DNA of 64,000 nucleotides from Cocos nucifera (taxonomy: Eukaryota > Streptophyta > Magnoliopsida > Arecales > Arecaceae). The notes under the pieces are model-generated. The model searched no databases. It was not told the origin of the DNA and saw only the letters and a program-made list of their open reading frames with translations. Location: contig QRFJ01000049.1 of NCBI GenBank assembly GCA_006176705.1, positions 620,001 through 684,000 of the forward strand, written 5' to 3'. Shown here piece by piece: positions 1 through 11,735 of this stretch. Numbering within the stretch: position 1 is the first letter of the stretch; each line of letters opens with the position of its first letter. The position numbers were made by a program, and so were the translations under genes.

Positions 1-1769
1 TATCCTGTAATTTGATGTACTTCAACCAAACGGACCCTAAATATTAAAACGGATTTATCAAGTTGTTCAAACAAATTAAGGATGGTGGTCTTTGAGATCA
101 ATAAATCTTGATCATAGTTTATCATAGCTCATGGTTGCATTCTAGTTTTGAAAATGCTATTTTATTGCCTGTGCACATATGGATGTGTGATCCAATCTTT
201 TCTTCGTGCCATTTTTGCTATCCATGCATCAATAAGGAGCCGATGACAATCATACTGCAAACTCACCACATAAGCCGTACACCTGACACGGCTGTGTATC
301 GCATAGGGTATGGTCTTATGAAATATGTAAGGCCTACCTTACATGCAAAAAGCTTATAAAATTGGGGACAACATAATCTCTATTTTGAGCATTATGATAA
401 ATTTAAAAATATCAAGTCAAACAAAATTTTAATATTTTGGTCATAAATTTTAGAGTAACGATCTTCATTGCAACATTCGTATCTAAAAAATATCAGACTA
501 TTAAACTGAATCATCCAAGTTTCAAAATATCTAAAATAATAAATAAAATCTAAAAATTCAATTGGAACTCAATTGTGGTCATCTCTTCATATCTCCTACA
601 ATGCAATCCTAAGCAGCTCTAGGTATTATGCTTCTCTGGAAATCATTAAGTGAGAGTTTGAGCTTGAATGCTTGGTAAGCATCCCATCACTCACGGACAC
701 ATTTTATACAAGTGGTAGATAATATGAATGTAAACCATAATTAGGCATACATTGTCATAAAATATTGACATAATCGTTAAAACTTTCGTCAACAATCAAC
801 TACAACCATTATTATCCTTGTACAATTTTCAAGCAAAATTTGTAATTTCAGTTATAAGGGTTATCTATTATTTCAAAATCCCTTGCCATAATTTCCCATC
901 AATAAAATAACTCAGTCTACAACAAAAGATCAAAGGCTATCCTCCTCTTTAGAGTAAGCCATGGTTACATTTCCATCCTGTTACTAGGCATCGATATTGT
1001 CATATTTCCAATCCATGATGGGCGTGATATTGCAACCTTTCCAGTCCATTGATATTTCCGGTCCATGATGGGGCATCAATATTGATTTTTAGATCACAAT
1101 AGGGCATTGATATATGATGGGGCAGCGACAAGGCCATGTTTCCAGTCCATGACAAGGCATTAATAATACATGGCTAGTTCAATGCTCAAAGTTAATAGAA
1201 GCATGTTGCTTCACATTTTAAGTGATTCAAATTTGATTTTCATGCATCTCAAGGTTTAATTCATAATTTTTAAATAAAATCCCAAGTTGAATTTTTTTAT
1301 CTATCAAAATAATTTCAAAACCAAAACCATTCATAGGAACACTCATACCTAGTGAAAATAATCAACCGTGTTCTTTATAGTGAAGGTATGTGTATTCAAA
1401 ACAAAGATATTTAATATGAAGGGTGCATGTGGGACTTACCTCCATTATGTAACTAATCCAAATCTAGCTATGCAACCAAATTACCTAAATATAATAAATT
1501 AAATTAACATTAGTATTTATCAAATTATACGAACTTAATTAATTTTCATAAAAGTAAGGGATTGACATCTGTTGCCTATAACTAGTACAAGACAATTGCC
1601 CAAATTAGCTATCTAATTAATCAATTTTCTCTTAGAATCAAAAGTCGATAACTCCATTTATTGATTTCTAAAACAAACTCTAGCCCTAAGATTTTTCCTA
1701 CTCTACCATAAATCATGCTAGTATCATAAATTATTATAAAAATCAAACTAAAATTTATTTTAATTATAG

Positions 1770-1975
1770 TACCAGCCTATATCGTATCATACCAAGCATA
1801 CAGTACCATGCTAGTATGTGGTACCATGCTGTACTAGTTTGTGGTACAGTTCCGTACCAGTATGTGGTACCATATCATGCCAGTACTTGGTATGCCAAAC
1901 CTTATCGCACTATATGACATATTGACATTTTAATAGGATGTGGTACCGGTATGGGGTCTGGTACTGAAACAGCAA
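1770..1975. repeat. GGTACC/GTACCA-rich dispersed repeat
   Basis: The block is dense in short phrases such as gtaccatgctagtatgtggtacc and ggtaccggtatgg. A second block of the same character is in DCP1 intron 3 (about 13835-13960). Class is unknown; it is probably a decayed transposable element. Confidence 0.5.
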
Positions 1976-3967
1976 ACTTTGTTTTGTAATTTTGGATACG
2001 GATGTTGATAATGGAGGTTGTTATTCTAAAATTGATGATCAGAATATAAAAATTATGTTTGAAGACTTGATATTTCTAAATTTATTCTAATGTTCAAAAT
2101 AATGCTTATGTTGTCTCCAATTTTATAAGCTTTTGTGTGGCTTTTGAGGTCTTGCATATTTCATGGGCCATGCCCTGTGCGATATGCAGCTGTTACATGT
2201 CCAGGTTGTGTGGTGGGTTTTGGTGACGATGACAATGACATGAGATAGAATAGGACAGGTGGACAGACCTAGGAACTTCAACATATGTTGGATTCTCTGT
2301 TCTTAATGGAAGTTTAGACTGTCAGTCAGTTCCGAGGATTGAAGTATGGTATTTTGTTCTTGTGATGATCAAATAATGCACAGTATGTGCAGAGTGCTCT
2401 GCTGTTCTGACACTTGGCACACCACAGGATGGAAAGTAGTGCACTTAGATGTATATTTATGGCATGATAAGATACATTAGGTTTTTTTTCAATTTTTTTT
2501 TAGGTTTTGCATGTTTTACTTTTATTTATTTTCCAGTGTAATATAGGTATCTTGAGTACCTAAACATTTCTTGTGATGCAACTAATTACTTTTGATTTAT
2601 ACCAAAGATGGATGCTGATTAATGGTGAACAAGTGATTGACATTGAGATGCCATATATGACAAGTCTAAGGCACCAAGTACTGTGAATTTATTACATTAA
2701 ACTAATGAAAATAACTAAATGAAACTTAAAAGAGGCAGGGAAGGACTAAGAGAGGATAAAGAAAACAGAAAAAAAGGAACCAGCCTATCCAAATGTAATC
2801 AATCTATATAGATTCGGTTTTGTGTTTGAGCAATCCAACCATGTATCAACCTGTATTTGCATAAAGATGAAAGGCTGCAATACCATGGGATGGGTCATGA
2901 AGGGCCAATGTATATCCATACAAATTTGCAAACTAATATCAATATGCATCTCCCCTGTCATGTAGTTGTCGTGCAACAGTATGTACATGGTGATATGGAG
3001 TCGCATGTTGACTTTTGATCACCTTTCATCTGATGAAGCAATAGTGAGATACCTTGCTTTTTCTCCACCTTGCAATTATAGTTTCATATTTGGAAATAAC
3101 AAAGACTTCGCTTGCAGTGGTTCTTTTGTCTTTCTTAAATTACTCATGAAAATCCTAGTTCGTAGGAGCAGGCATAAGTATTTCCTGCTACGGATTGTCG
3201 GTTAAGGATTTTTTTTCATCTTCTATTTATAGTTTTAACACAAAAAAAAAAAAAAAAGCTGATACTTAAGTATCAAAACTGAGTACAAGTAATCTGGATT
3301 TGCAAATGTACCCTGAGCATATAATCTCGTGGCTTTTGTATTTTATTTAGGTTAATTTGGATGGCGAGCTTGTGTATCCTTATGAAACACTTCTTTAAAT
3401 TTGGCCTTTGGTTATAAAATGGTTGTGGCCAATTTATCTTACCGTTTCATTCATTTGTTTCTTTCCTTTTCTTTTCTTTCTTTTTTTTTTTAATAAGCCA
3501 ATTTTGGTGATTGGCTCAAGGTTTAATTTGATTGTTCATATTGAAGAATTAAGAGTGCTTCGTTTATCATTTATTCTATTTAGGTCTAGAATGATCTGGA
3601 ATTAGTAATTTTAATTCAATATTTTTAAATTATACTTCCCTGTACATTCCATTTTTACTAGATCCTTGCCAGATCTGGTTAGTTCTTATGATTGCATTTT
3701 GTTATGTGATTGTATTTGAGAGTTTCTATTTGAATTTTGAAGTCTGCATCTTTCACTAGTTGCAATGCTCCTGCTTGATTGTCATTAATGGCAACAAACT
3801 AGTTTTGTATGAATGTCAATGATTACCGAAATTTAGTTATTTTGGTAGCTTTATCAGTATTTGTTTATGATTGATGATCACTAACATGTGGAAATGAATA
3901 AATCTCATGACTTTTGTAGAAATATTTATATATAATAGAAAATCAATGTTTCTTGTATTTATTATTT

Positions 3968-4075
3968 TAATCTTCTCCGGGTCTTACAAGTTAAGATTTT
4001 GATTTAATCCAATATATTTATTAATCTTCTCCGGGTCTTACAAGTTAAGATTTTGATTTAATCCAATATATTTAT
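3968..4075. repeat. Perfect tandem duplication, 2 x 54 bp
   Basis: Two identical 54-bp copies (3968-4021 and 4022-4075), starting taatcttctccgggtc, lie head to tail about 430 bp before the first visible OTU exon. The absence of differences suggests a recent duplication or an assembly duplication. Confidence 0.95.
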
Positions 4076-4501
4076 TAATTAAGCCTTTTTTTTTTTAATT
4101 TGGGAACATTGGTTCATTTGTGTCAAGGTCAGGTTTTGGCAAACTTTTTTTTTTTTTTTCCAAATTATCACTAGGTCAGCGAGATTGTACTGATGATGGA
4201 TTTTGTAGATCGTCCTTTCTTTACTATTGATTGTTAATTGGTCTTAGCCTTCACTTTTTCCAGTCACATTTGAGGCCAACATCATAGGCAAATGCTCGGC
4301 AAGGAGCATAAAAAGGTGTGCACCCTGTTAAGGATTTGTGAATTGTAGAGTCATCACATAGAAAGAGGACAATGAATGATGTGATCTTGTGCATGGTGAA
4401 TCTGAAGGCATGACAAGATGATTTATTATTTAGTGTCAGCAGCATTTCTTCTGCAATTCGTGGTGAATCACAATTTTTTTTTTTTTTTAATGTTTTTATA
4501 G

Positions 4502-7500
4502 GAAAAAGAAAGGGACCATTTCTCTCAGTTCATTACTGAAGGTTTTACATCATACTGTAAGAGGAAAAGGCGGGACAAGGTATCTGGTTGCTCTCTTTAT
4601 ATATGTGTGTGTGTGTTCATATTGGCAATGACCTGTTGTTTGTCAGACACTATATTGCTCTTGTATAAGATTTAGCATTTACCCCCATTTCACACCTCTG
4701 AGCAGCACCCAACATTTTCCTGATGCCCATATGATTCAGTAAGCATAAGGGCTTAATGTGACCATGATGTCTGACACCTAGGTGCACCTTTAACTTAAAG
4801 TCAAATCCATGATGTTGTTATATATATATTGCTAGGAGCAGGCATAAAATGGGCCCACCACTCTGACTGCAAATAACACAAATTGCCTGAAGATGTTTGG
4901 GTAAATGAACTTCTATACCCTCCTTGATCCTCAAGGAACCATTTATACAATAATTTTCAATCATTCTGTTCATTTACATGTCAGTAGCCCATCACATCTC
5001 TTTTACGTATATTCTCTGAGACTAGCTTAAGCCATCGTGGAATGAATGACTTAAGTGCCTAGGAACTACTCTAATTGACCATTTCTAAAACATTGTAGAT
5101 TTGTGACAAATACTAATTTGATCACTCTTTTTGTCTACAATATCATATGTTTAAATCAACAAAATAATGATTCTGGCAGTCTTATGGAATGAACATCTAA
5201 TAATCACAAGAAAGCTGAATGGTATGGAGGTTGTACTCATATATGGCTTTCTTCAGTTTTTATGCCTTGTCGGTTGCCTTGAGTGAGCAACTCAGGAGGA
5301 CCGATATAATTCTCTCCTTGTGGCTAGGCATGAAATGCAACATTTCAAATGCACCACCAATAGATGGGTTGATATCTTGAATAATCTTTTGGGTGGAGGA
5401 AAAGGAAAGAAAGGATAGTAGGGGGAGGTTGAGAAAACAAGCTTTTCACATGATCTCTAGATGTGGCTCCTCTGTATTTTAACTATCAACTAGTTGCAGC
5501 AGAAATGGGTTGCGCAAGTGACCTGAAGTTTCGAATGCTCTTAGTTATCAACAGCAACATGATACCTGAGAGCTATGTGACTGCATATCTGAGACTCAGT
5601 ATGCCTCAGTTCGGTTGAGTATCATCAAAATTTTATGCATCAGCCTAGCCCCTTGTGACATCTTATCTCTAGAACTGTGAGTAGAATTAAATATTATTAT
5701 CTTCATTCATCTCAGTAATGCAACATTGCTATGATGCTCTCTTGTGCATGTCAAGCTATGAATTTTTGGCTTTGAAAATCTTGCTCTAGGCTTTCTGGGA
5801 TTTAGTTTATCCTACCATGAGCTTGTCATGACTCATGAGTGCATGCAAAATAAAATAATTGAATCTGGTAAAAAACATTAAGGGATATCTTCATGATATT
5901 GTCAGTCTAATTTATAAATGCAAAAGCATTTTTGGAATCAATTCTTCGCACTTTTATTAGTGTATATTACAGGGTCTTATCGATGGAAACATTTATATCC
6001 ACAGAAAATGATGTTTGAACTTTAAATTATTTACTGTTTGTTTGGCTGGGAAATTCATTGATTGACTAGCTTTTAATAGGTCTATGGAAATAATGTGGAG
6101 ATTCAGGCTTTTGCTGAGATGTATAATCGTCCTATTCATATCTATTCTTATAGCACAGGTATGATTTTGTTCATGGATTATCATTTTTGTTGCCCATTCA
6201 ACTGTAATATTGTTTACAATCACCTTCTAAATGTTGTGGTTTTATATCCAGAGCCTATTAACATTTTTCAAGGAAGCTATAACACAGATATGCCTCCCAT
6301 TCGGTTAAGTTACCATCATGGCAATCATTACAATTCACTTGTTGATCCACGCCGATTAACAGTTGGTGCAGGCCTTGGATTTAGCTGTCTTCGTGGGGTG
6401 AGTTCTTCCAAAATGGTCACTTGTAGGAGAATAGGTCTTCACTGACTCATATTATTGTGTCTTATCCCAGCATTTTTTCCATTTTCTTTGACATATATAA
6501 TATAAATTAATGGGGAATGGTTGGGCAGATTTTGACATTTGTTGGTTATAAATGTTTGCACTTGATATCTTTCAACTGGTTAGCTGGACTGTTTTTTCCC
6601 TTGTTCCATCAGATTTTTATTAATTACACTGGCATCTGCATTCATTTAGAATGCTTGTTTTGCAAGTTCTATTGCTTCTTTTACCTTATTGACCTCTTTT
6701 TCTCTTCTGTAGTCAAACATTGACAAGGACCAGGTGAAAGCTGCCATCAAAGCCCAGCAAGACCAGCAGATTGATAATGTAAGTGATGTTTCTCTAATTT
6801 TGCTTTGTTGTTTGTTCTGTGTTGATTTAGGTGTTTGTTTAGGAGCACATGTTTGATGACCATGTATTATTCAGAATGCATATATGGTAAATTAGTTTTT
6901 AGATGGTGCTTCTAATTTTTTCTGATCTAAATACATATTATTTGCTTTGAGCTTGTCTCGCCCTCCGTTGTTCACTGAGTTTCTCTATCTGCATCTAGGT
7001 ATAGCTTTTAAATTACCTTCTGCAGTGATTGCATGATCTTGCCCTATAAATGATAGGGAATGACTTGTAATCTTTTCACATGTAGAAATCAGTTAACATG
7101 CAGCTGCTGACTTAATGATTGGCCAGCCATGGTATTACATCATTAGTTTTGAATATTTGTAGATTTTGATTTTTGTTTTTTTTAAAGAAAAAAGGTCAGC
7201 CTATAGGTGTAAGGTTATAAGATATGATACTGTTTCTGATTAAAAATGCTTCTTTTAATTCCCTTTGAATGTTCTGTTAGTGATATAAACATTTACGACT
7301 AACTCTAGACCATATGCTTGGAGATGGTGGAAATGGAAATGGTTAGATCATAATTACCTAATTTATTAAAGCAGAAGCAAATTGTGGACTGGTACCAATT
7401 AAAATGGTTCATAGCACGGTTTGGTGCAATTAAAAAGATGAGTGCATAGAAATACTGTGTAGATGTTTATTTAATGAATTGCTAGATGTGGCAAGTCTTC

Positions 7501-9085
7501 TTATTTAGCTTCTTCTAACTGTCCTAAACTTCTATATTATCATTTAAATCATTTATCTTAGACAAGTCCAAGTTAATTTATCAACAAAATTTCATAAATC
7601 AGGATAGAATTTGATATAAATTATTTAAATTGTAAAAATGAATTTTGTCATCCTGCTCAGCAAACCAATTAACCAAGGAAGACCGAATTATAAATTGTGT
7701 ATGTGGACCTGAACTGAGCAAACTGATTGGGCCCTATATGTAGCCGGTCATGCCCATCGTGACCCCAATGTCATGTAAGTTAATAATCTATTTACGTAGT
7801 CCACAAACACATATTTTGGACTGTGGATTAACCATGTTGATACTTTTTCTGACTGCTCCATGTCAACATATAAAGCTCATGTAGATTTTTAGTTAAAATG
7901 AGATATTCGTCTCTATAATAAAGGTATTACTTCTGTTCTTTGGTTGTCCTTATAGTGGTTTTTACAATTTAATCGATGTGAATAAAGCCTTCCATCACGA
8001 CAAGCTATTTGAGGTCTACAACCTTTTCTTGGAGTCTAGCACTCTTTCCATAATTGCGCTATATTTGTATTTGTTGAGTTCTCCGCCACCCTATCCTCAA
8101 TATATGCAGAATAAGATGCAAGCTATGAGCCTCTCTTCTGGTGTGCTGAGGCAAAGCATGATGTGTATTTAACATATCATTATAGCAGTTTAGCTTGGAA
8201 ACTCGATCTTTCTGATCAAATTCATTATGTTTATCCCTCCTTGTTGTGGTAACGGCAATGCTATTTGGATAGCTGAAAATTTAGGTTGCTTAGCTCGTCT
8301 GCAAGGTACATGTAGCTCCATTCACATATATGTTGCAACTCATTCATCCTCTTTTGAGTAAAATTTCCATGTACTTGGTCAATATGATGGTCAAGGTAAT
8401 TGACGAGGGACATGTTATCCTTAAATTGCAAAATCTTGTCTTCAGAAAGTTTTAGCATTTTGATTTGACATGTTTGTTTTGTTGAGCTGCAACATAATAT
8501 ATTTTATACCAGCATTGATAGCCTGACAAATTCCTTCATAATAACCTATGGCAGGCACTTCTAGCTGAGGGGCGTTTTTACTCTGATCTGGAGCTGACTG
8601 AGAAGGAAATAGAACGCATGGTCATGGAAGCTTCACGGGCGGAATATCTTGCTGAGGAGAGGATGAAACAGCAACTTGCTTACAGAGAATCTTCTACATC
8701 AGGAGCGGAACCATCATCTTCTGGAGCAAGTATGTTCTTTTTGAACCACACTTATACCGAGATTTGCAATTGTTTTCAGATGCTAAATATATCGATCTCT
8801 TTATCATGGTGGAACTAACATGCATTTCGTTGAGTAGCAACGGGGACGGGGTCATCCCAGGCAACACTAGGTGGTGGAAGTGAAAAGGCACTATCGTCTG
8901 AAATGGTCCCCACCAGCAGCATGCACGTGGTTTTGTCAATGGGTTTCAGCTATACGCAGGTTATCGAAGCTTACAGCATCTTTGGTGATGATGTGGATTC
9001 CATGATCTGCTACCTGCTGGAGATGGGTGGTACTGGTGCTTACCCTGGCGGTAGCAATCGACATAAAGGGAAAGCAGCAGAATGA
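4502..9085 (+). CDS. OTLD1: OTU-domain deubiquitinase, OTLD1/OTUD5-like (3' part, 5' truncated by window)
   Basis: A cysteine protease that removes ubiquitin; the Arabidopsis relative OTLD1 acts on chromatin. Six exons are visible: 4502-4579, 6080-6158, 6252-6397, 6713-6778, 8555-8729 and 8838-9085. All have AG/GT borders and consistent phases and give the last 263 residues. The first reads EKERDHFSQFITEGF and continues into VYGNNVEIQAFAEMYNRPIHIY, the second half of the OTU fold. The catalytic His is in SYHHGNHYNSL. A charged helix follows (ELTEKEIERMVMEASRAEYL). The C-terminus carries a UBA-like segment (VLSMGFSYTQVIEAYSIFGD). The catalytic Asp/Cys half is off the left edge, so activity cannot be judged here. 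The next gene lies 2.65 kb downstream on the same strand. Family assignment is firm; orthology to OTLD1 rather than another plant OTU is likely, from memory. Confidence 0.9.
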
Positions 9086-10065
9086 ATGATGGAGCAGAGG
9101 GAATGTTTAACAGTGCATTCATATGGTTAAACATGTAAAAAGAATTGCCTTCCAATACTGTTAATATTTCAGTAAACAGAATAAGTCCAAAAAATGCTGA
9201 CCTGGACGCATGCTAATGATGTTTATTTATCTGGGTTTAAATGAAGATCATATTGTATCCACAAAAAGAGGGATCAGCGAACAACTTAAATGGTTTGAGG
9301 ATTCGAGTTTCAACCTTGGCTTTGATTATGTCTTTTCTATAAAACAAAGCTAGCTAAAGAACTAGAGTTGGGTATAGGAAAGATCTTGGGGCCAAAAATG
9401 GTTCAGAACGAAGTAAGTTGGTCCTTATTGCAAGCCATGCCCTAGTTCTTTGAACAAAATCTTCTGTTGATCAGGTAAAACTTTCGTTGTGTGAGCAAAG
9501 TTCTGTTGTTGGGTTAGATCAGTTCTCAAAGTTGTTCTTTGTAGCACCTTTTCCTTTCAATCTCTTTCTTGTTGCACCCGGCCTCAAAACCCTCTTCTTT
9601 CATTGTAACATTGGCAGCCTGTTCAAATTATTATGAGGATGTTGTGGTTGCTTAAATTTGATCACCTAAGCAGCTCAGCTATCTTTCTTTCTGGATCACA
9701 GGGACGTTGGCATGCTCTTTGGATGATCTCCTAAATCACTGTAGAAAAGGGTGATCATTATCCTCAAATGGTTCTTCGTACGACCATGTGATGTCAGGCC
9801 CAGTTACCTTGATGGATAAAAATCTGTCCTTTGAATACCTTGATGTCTTTTAAATGTTTTTGGAAGGGGAGTTGGTTAGATGTTCTGATTGTCCTTCAAG
9901 CATTTGCTTCTCAAGTTGTTATCATCTTTTCTAATGCCTTGCATCTTATGGGAAAGTTAGAAGGGCCCCTGGTAGAGAGTGCGAATTGGGCGAGACGCTT
10001 GCCATGATCTTCAATGAAGAAGCCCTAATAGGCCACGTCTAATGCACCGGCAACTTCATTTTTTA

Positions 10066-10203
10066 TTTGTATATTTTGTTGCAGACCTGTGGCGAAGTTC
10101 CTCCCACTTTCCACTGTTCATGATTGAAATCAAATTTGTATATTTTGTTGCAGACCTGTGGCGAAGTTCCTCCCACTTTCCACTGTTTATAATTGAAATC
10201 ACA
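10066..10203. repeat. Tandem duplication, 2 x 69 bp
   Basis: Copies 10066-10134 and 10135-10203 differ at about four positions. Because 69 is a multiple of three, an incidental ORF reads the unit twice (VYFVADLWRSSSHFPLF), but nothing else supports coding. Confidence 0.9.
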
Positions 10204-11104
10204 TTGGATATAGATCGGATACCACGATCATGTTCATATTTATATATTGATACAGATCGAATATCAGCATATTCATTTTCATATATTTTATCTGAATAAA
10301 ATTACAAATATAGATATTATTTTAAATATAAAAATTTATATATATATTTATTTTAAATGGATACGGATATAATTTAGATCCTAAAAATTTGGATATAATG
10401 ATGGATATAATATAGTTAAATTTTATGACTACAGAATAAAAAATATTATTAAATAGATGATAAATTAAATTAATAACATATTTATATAATTGTATATATA
10501 TTTTTTAAAGTTAATAAGTGTTGTATAAAATTATATAGGATTACATATAAATTCGGATATGAATCAGATAGTTGTCTATTCATATCAAATATTTATTTTT
10601 CTTTAATAGATGTGGATATGAATATGAACATTAGTCGAATTCTTAAATTTCTATTTGATTAATTTTTAATTCAAAAATAAATTCGGATGGATAATATCCA
10701 TACGACTTTTATTTCTAATGGTATCGGTCTCAAAAGTAAGTATTATTGTGGTGAGATATTACCACCATGACTATTAAGACTAAAATTGGATCGAATATTA
10801 ACATATCTATATTCATATTTATTTTTTTTGATGAATATAAATATAGATATAGATATTATTCAGATATAAAAATTAATATTTATATTTGTTTTAAATTGAT
10901 ACACATATAATTTGAATATGGAAAGTATAGATATAATTATGGATATAAGTTAGATGATTAAACTTTATGATAATAAAACTAAAAGTATTACTAAGTAGAT
11001 GATAACTTATATTTTTTTAAAAAAATTAAGTAAGTACTATATAAAATTATAGATAAATTTGAATATTTAGATATAGATAGGATAGTTATCTATTCATATT
11101 CATA

Positions 11105-11170
<66 letters not shown>

Positions 11171-11230
11171 GAATATAAATATAAATATAAATATTAATTA
11201 AATTTTAAAATTTTTATTAATATTTAAATT
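10200..11230. repeat. Two diverged tandem copies of an AT-rich repeat with a (TA)n tract
   Basis: Copy A (about 10200-10720) and copy B (about 10785-11230) share, in order, 'tggat...cgaatat', 'ttttaaat.gatac..atataattt', 'taaataagtagatgata'-like phrases, 'tgtataaaattata' and 'gatagttatctattcatat'. Copy B contains a pure TA run at about 11107-11167. Together they look like a duplicated transposon-derived unit. Confidence 0.6.
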
Positions 11231-11735
11231 AATTTCGAAAAAAAAAAAAATGGAAGGATTTTTTTCATGCCACTTTCACCCCGGGTGACCATGTAAAGAT
11301 ATGGGCTCAAGGTTTGAAACCGTTAGGTGAAATTGCCTTGGATCATCGTAACGTGTAGAAAGCCGGCTACAGTGCCAGGGGAAACGGGCAAGGGACTTGC
11401 CGTCCATGCTTACTAGCCGGCCATACCAGGTGGTTCAGAATCGCGGTAGTTGCAAGAAGTGGTCGCTCGTAAAGTGGCTGTGGCGCGTGATGTCACGTGA
11501 AGACCGGGGAGGGCGTGTTGGTGTTGGCGTGGGTGCCGGTCGGTGGAAGCTTGGAATCATCTCTCTTCTTTCCCTTCCCCTCTCTCTCCCCCGCCGTATC
11601 TATCTAACTCGACGGCGAGCACTCGAAGCTCCCCCAGAATTCTTTTCCAAAACCCCTTCGTAAATCTCTCTCTTCCTCCTCTACTCTTCGAGGTCTAGGC
11701 TTACGATTAGGGTTGTTTTTGGGCTTGAAAACGAG

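Larger units (their letters stand above)
1..4501. other. Left flank / presumed intron DNA of the OTU gene, no exon recognised
   Basis: This stretch lies before the first exon I can assign to the OTU deubiquitinase. I looked for the family's catalytic-Cys segment (GNCLFRA-like) and did not see it, so those exons are probably upstream of the window and this is a long intron. It holds AT-rich DNA, short repeated phrases around 'ccagtccatgatggggcat' at about 960-1165, a GGTACC-rich repeat at 1770-1975, a perfect 54-bp tandem duplication at 3968-4075, and several poly-T or poly-A runs. Short ORFs here look random. Confidence 0.5.
9086..11735. other. OTU-DCP1 intergenic region
   Basis: This holds the OTU 3' UTR, unassigned sequence to about 10050, a 69-bp tandem duplication (10066-10203), a pair of AT-rich repeat copies (about 10200-11230), and then the GC-richer DCP1 promoter and 5' UTR from about 11260. 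The 5' UTR ends with a telobox-like ttagggttgttt just upstream of the ATG. No further gene is evident. Confidence 0.6.

Noticed and set aside
1..4501. Missing catalytic-Cys exons of the OTU gene
   Set aside because: Looked for a GNCLFRA-like or ARQMC-like coding segment before 4502 and found none, so no exon is claimed there.
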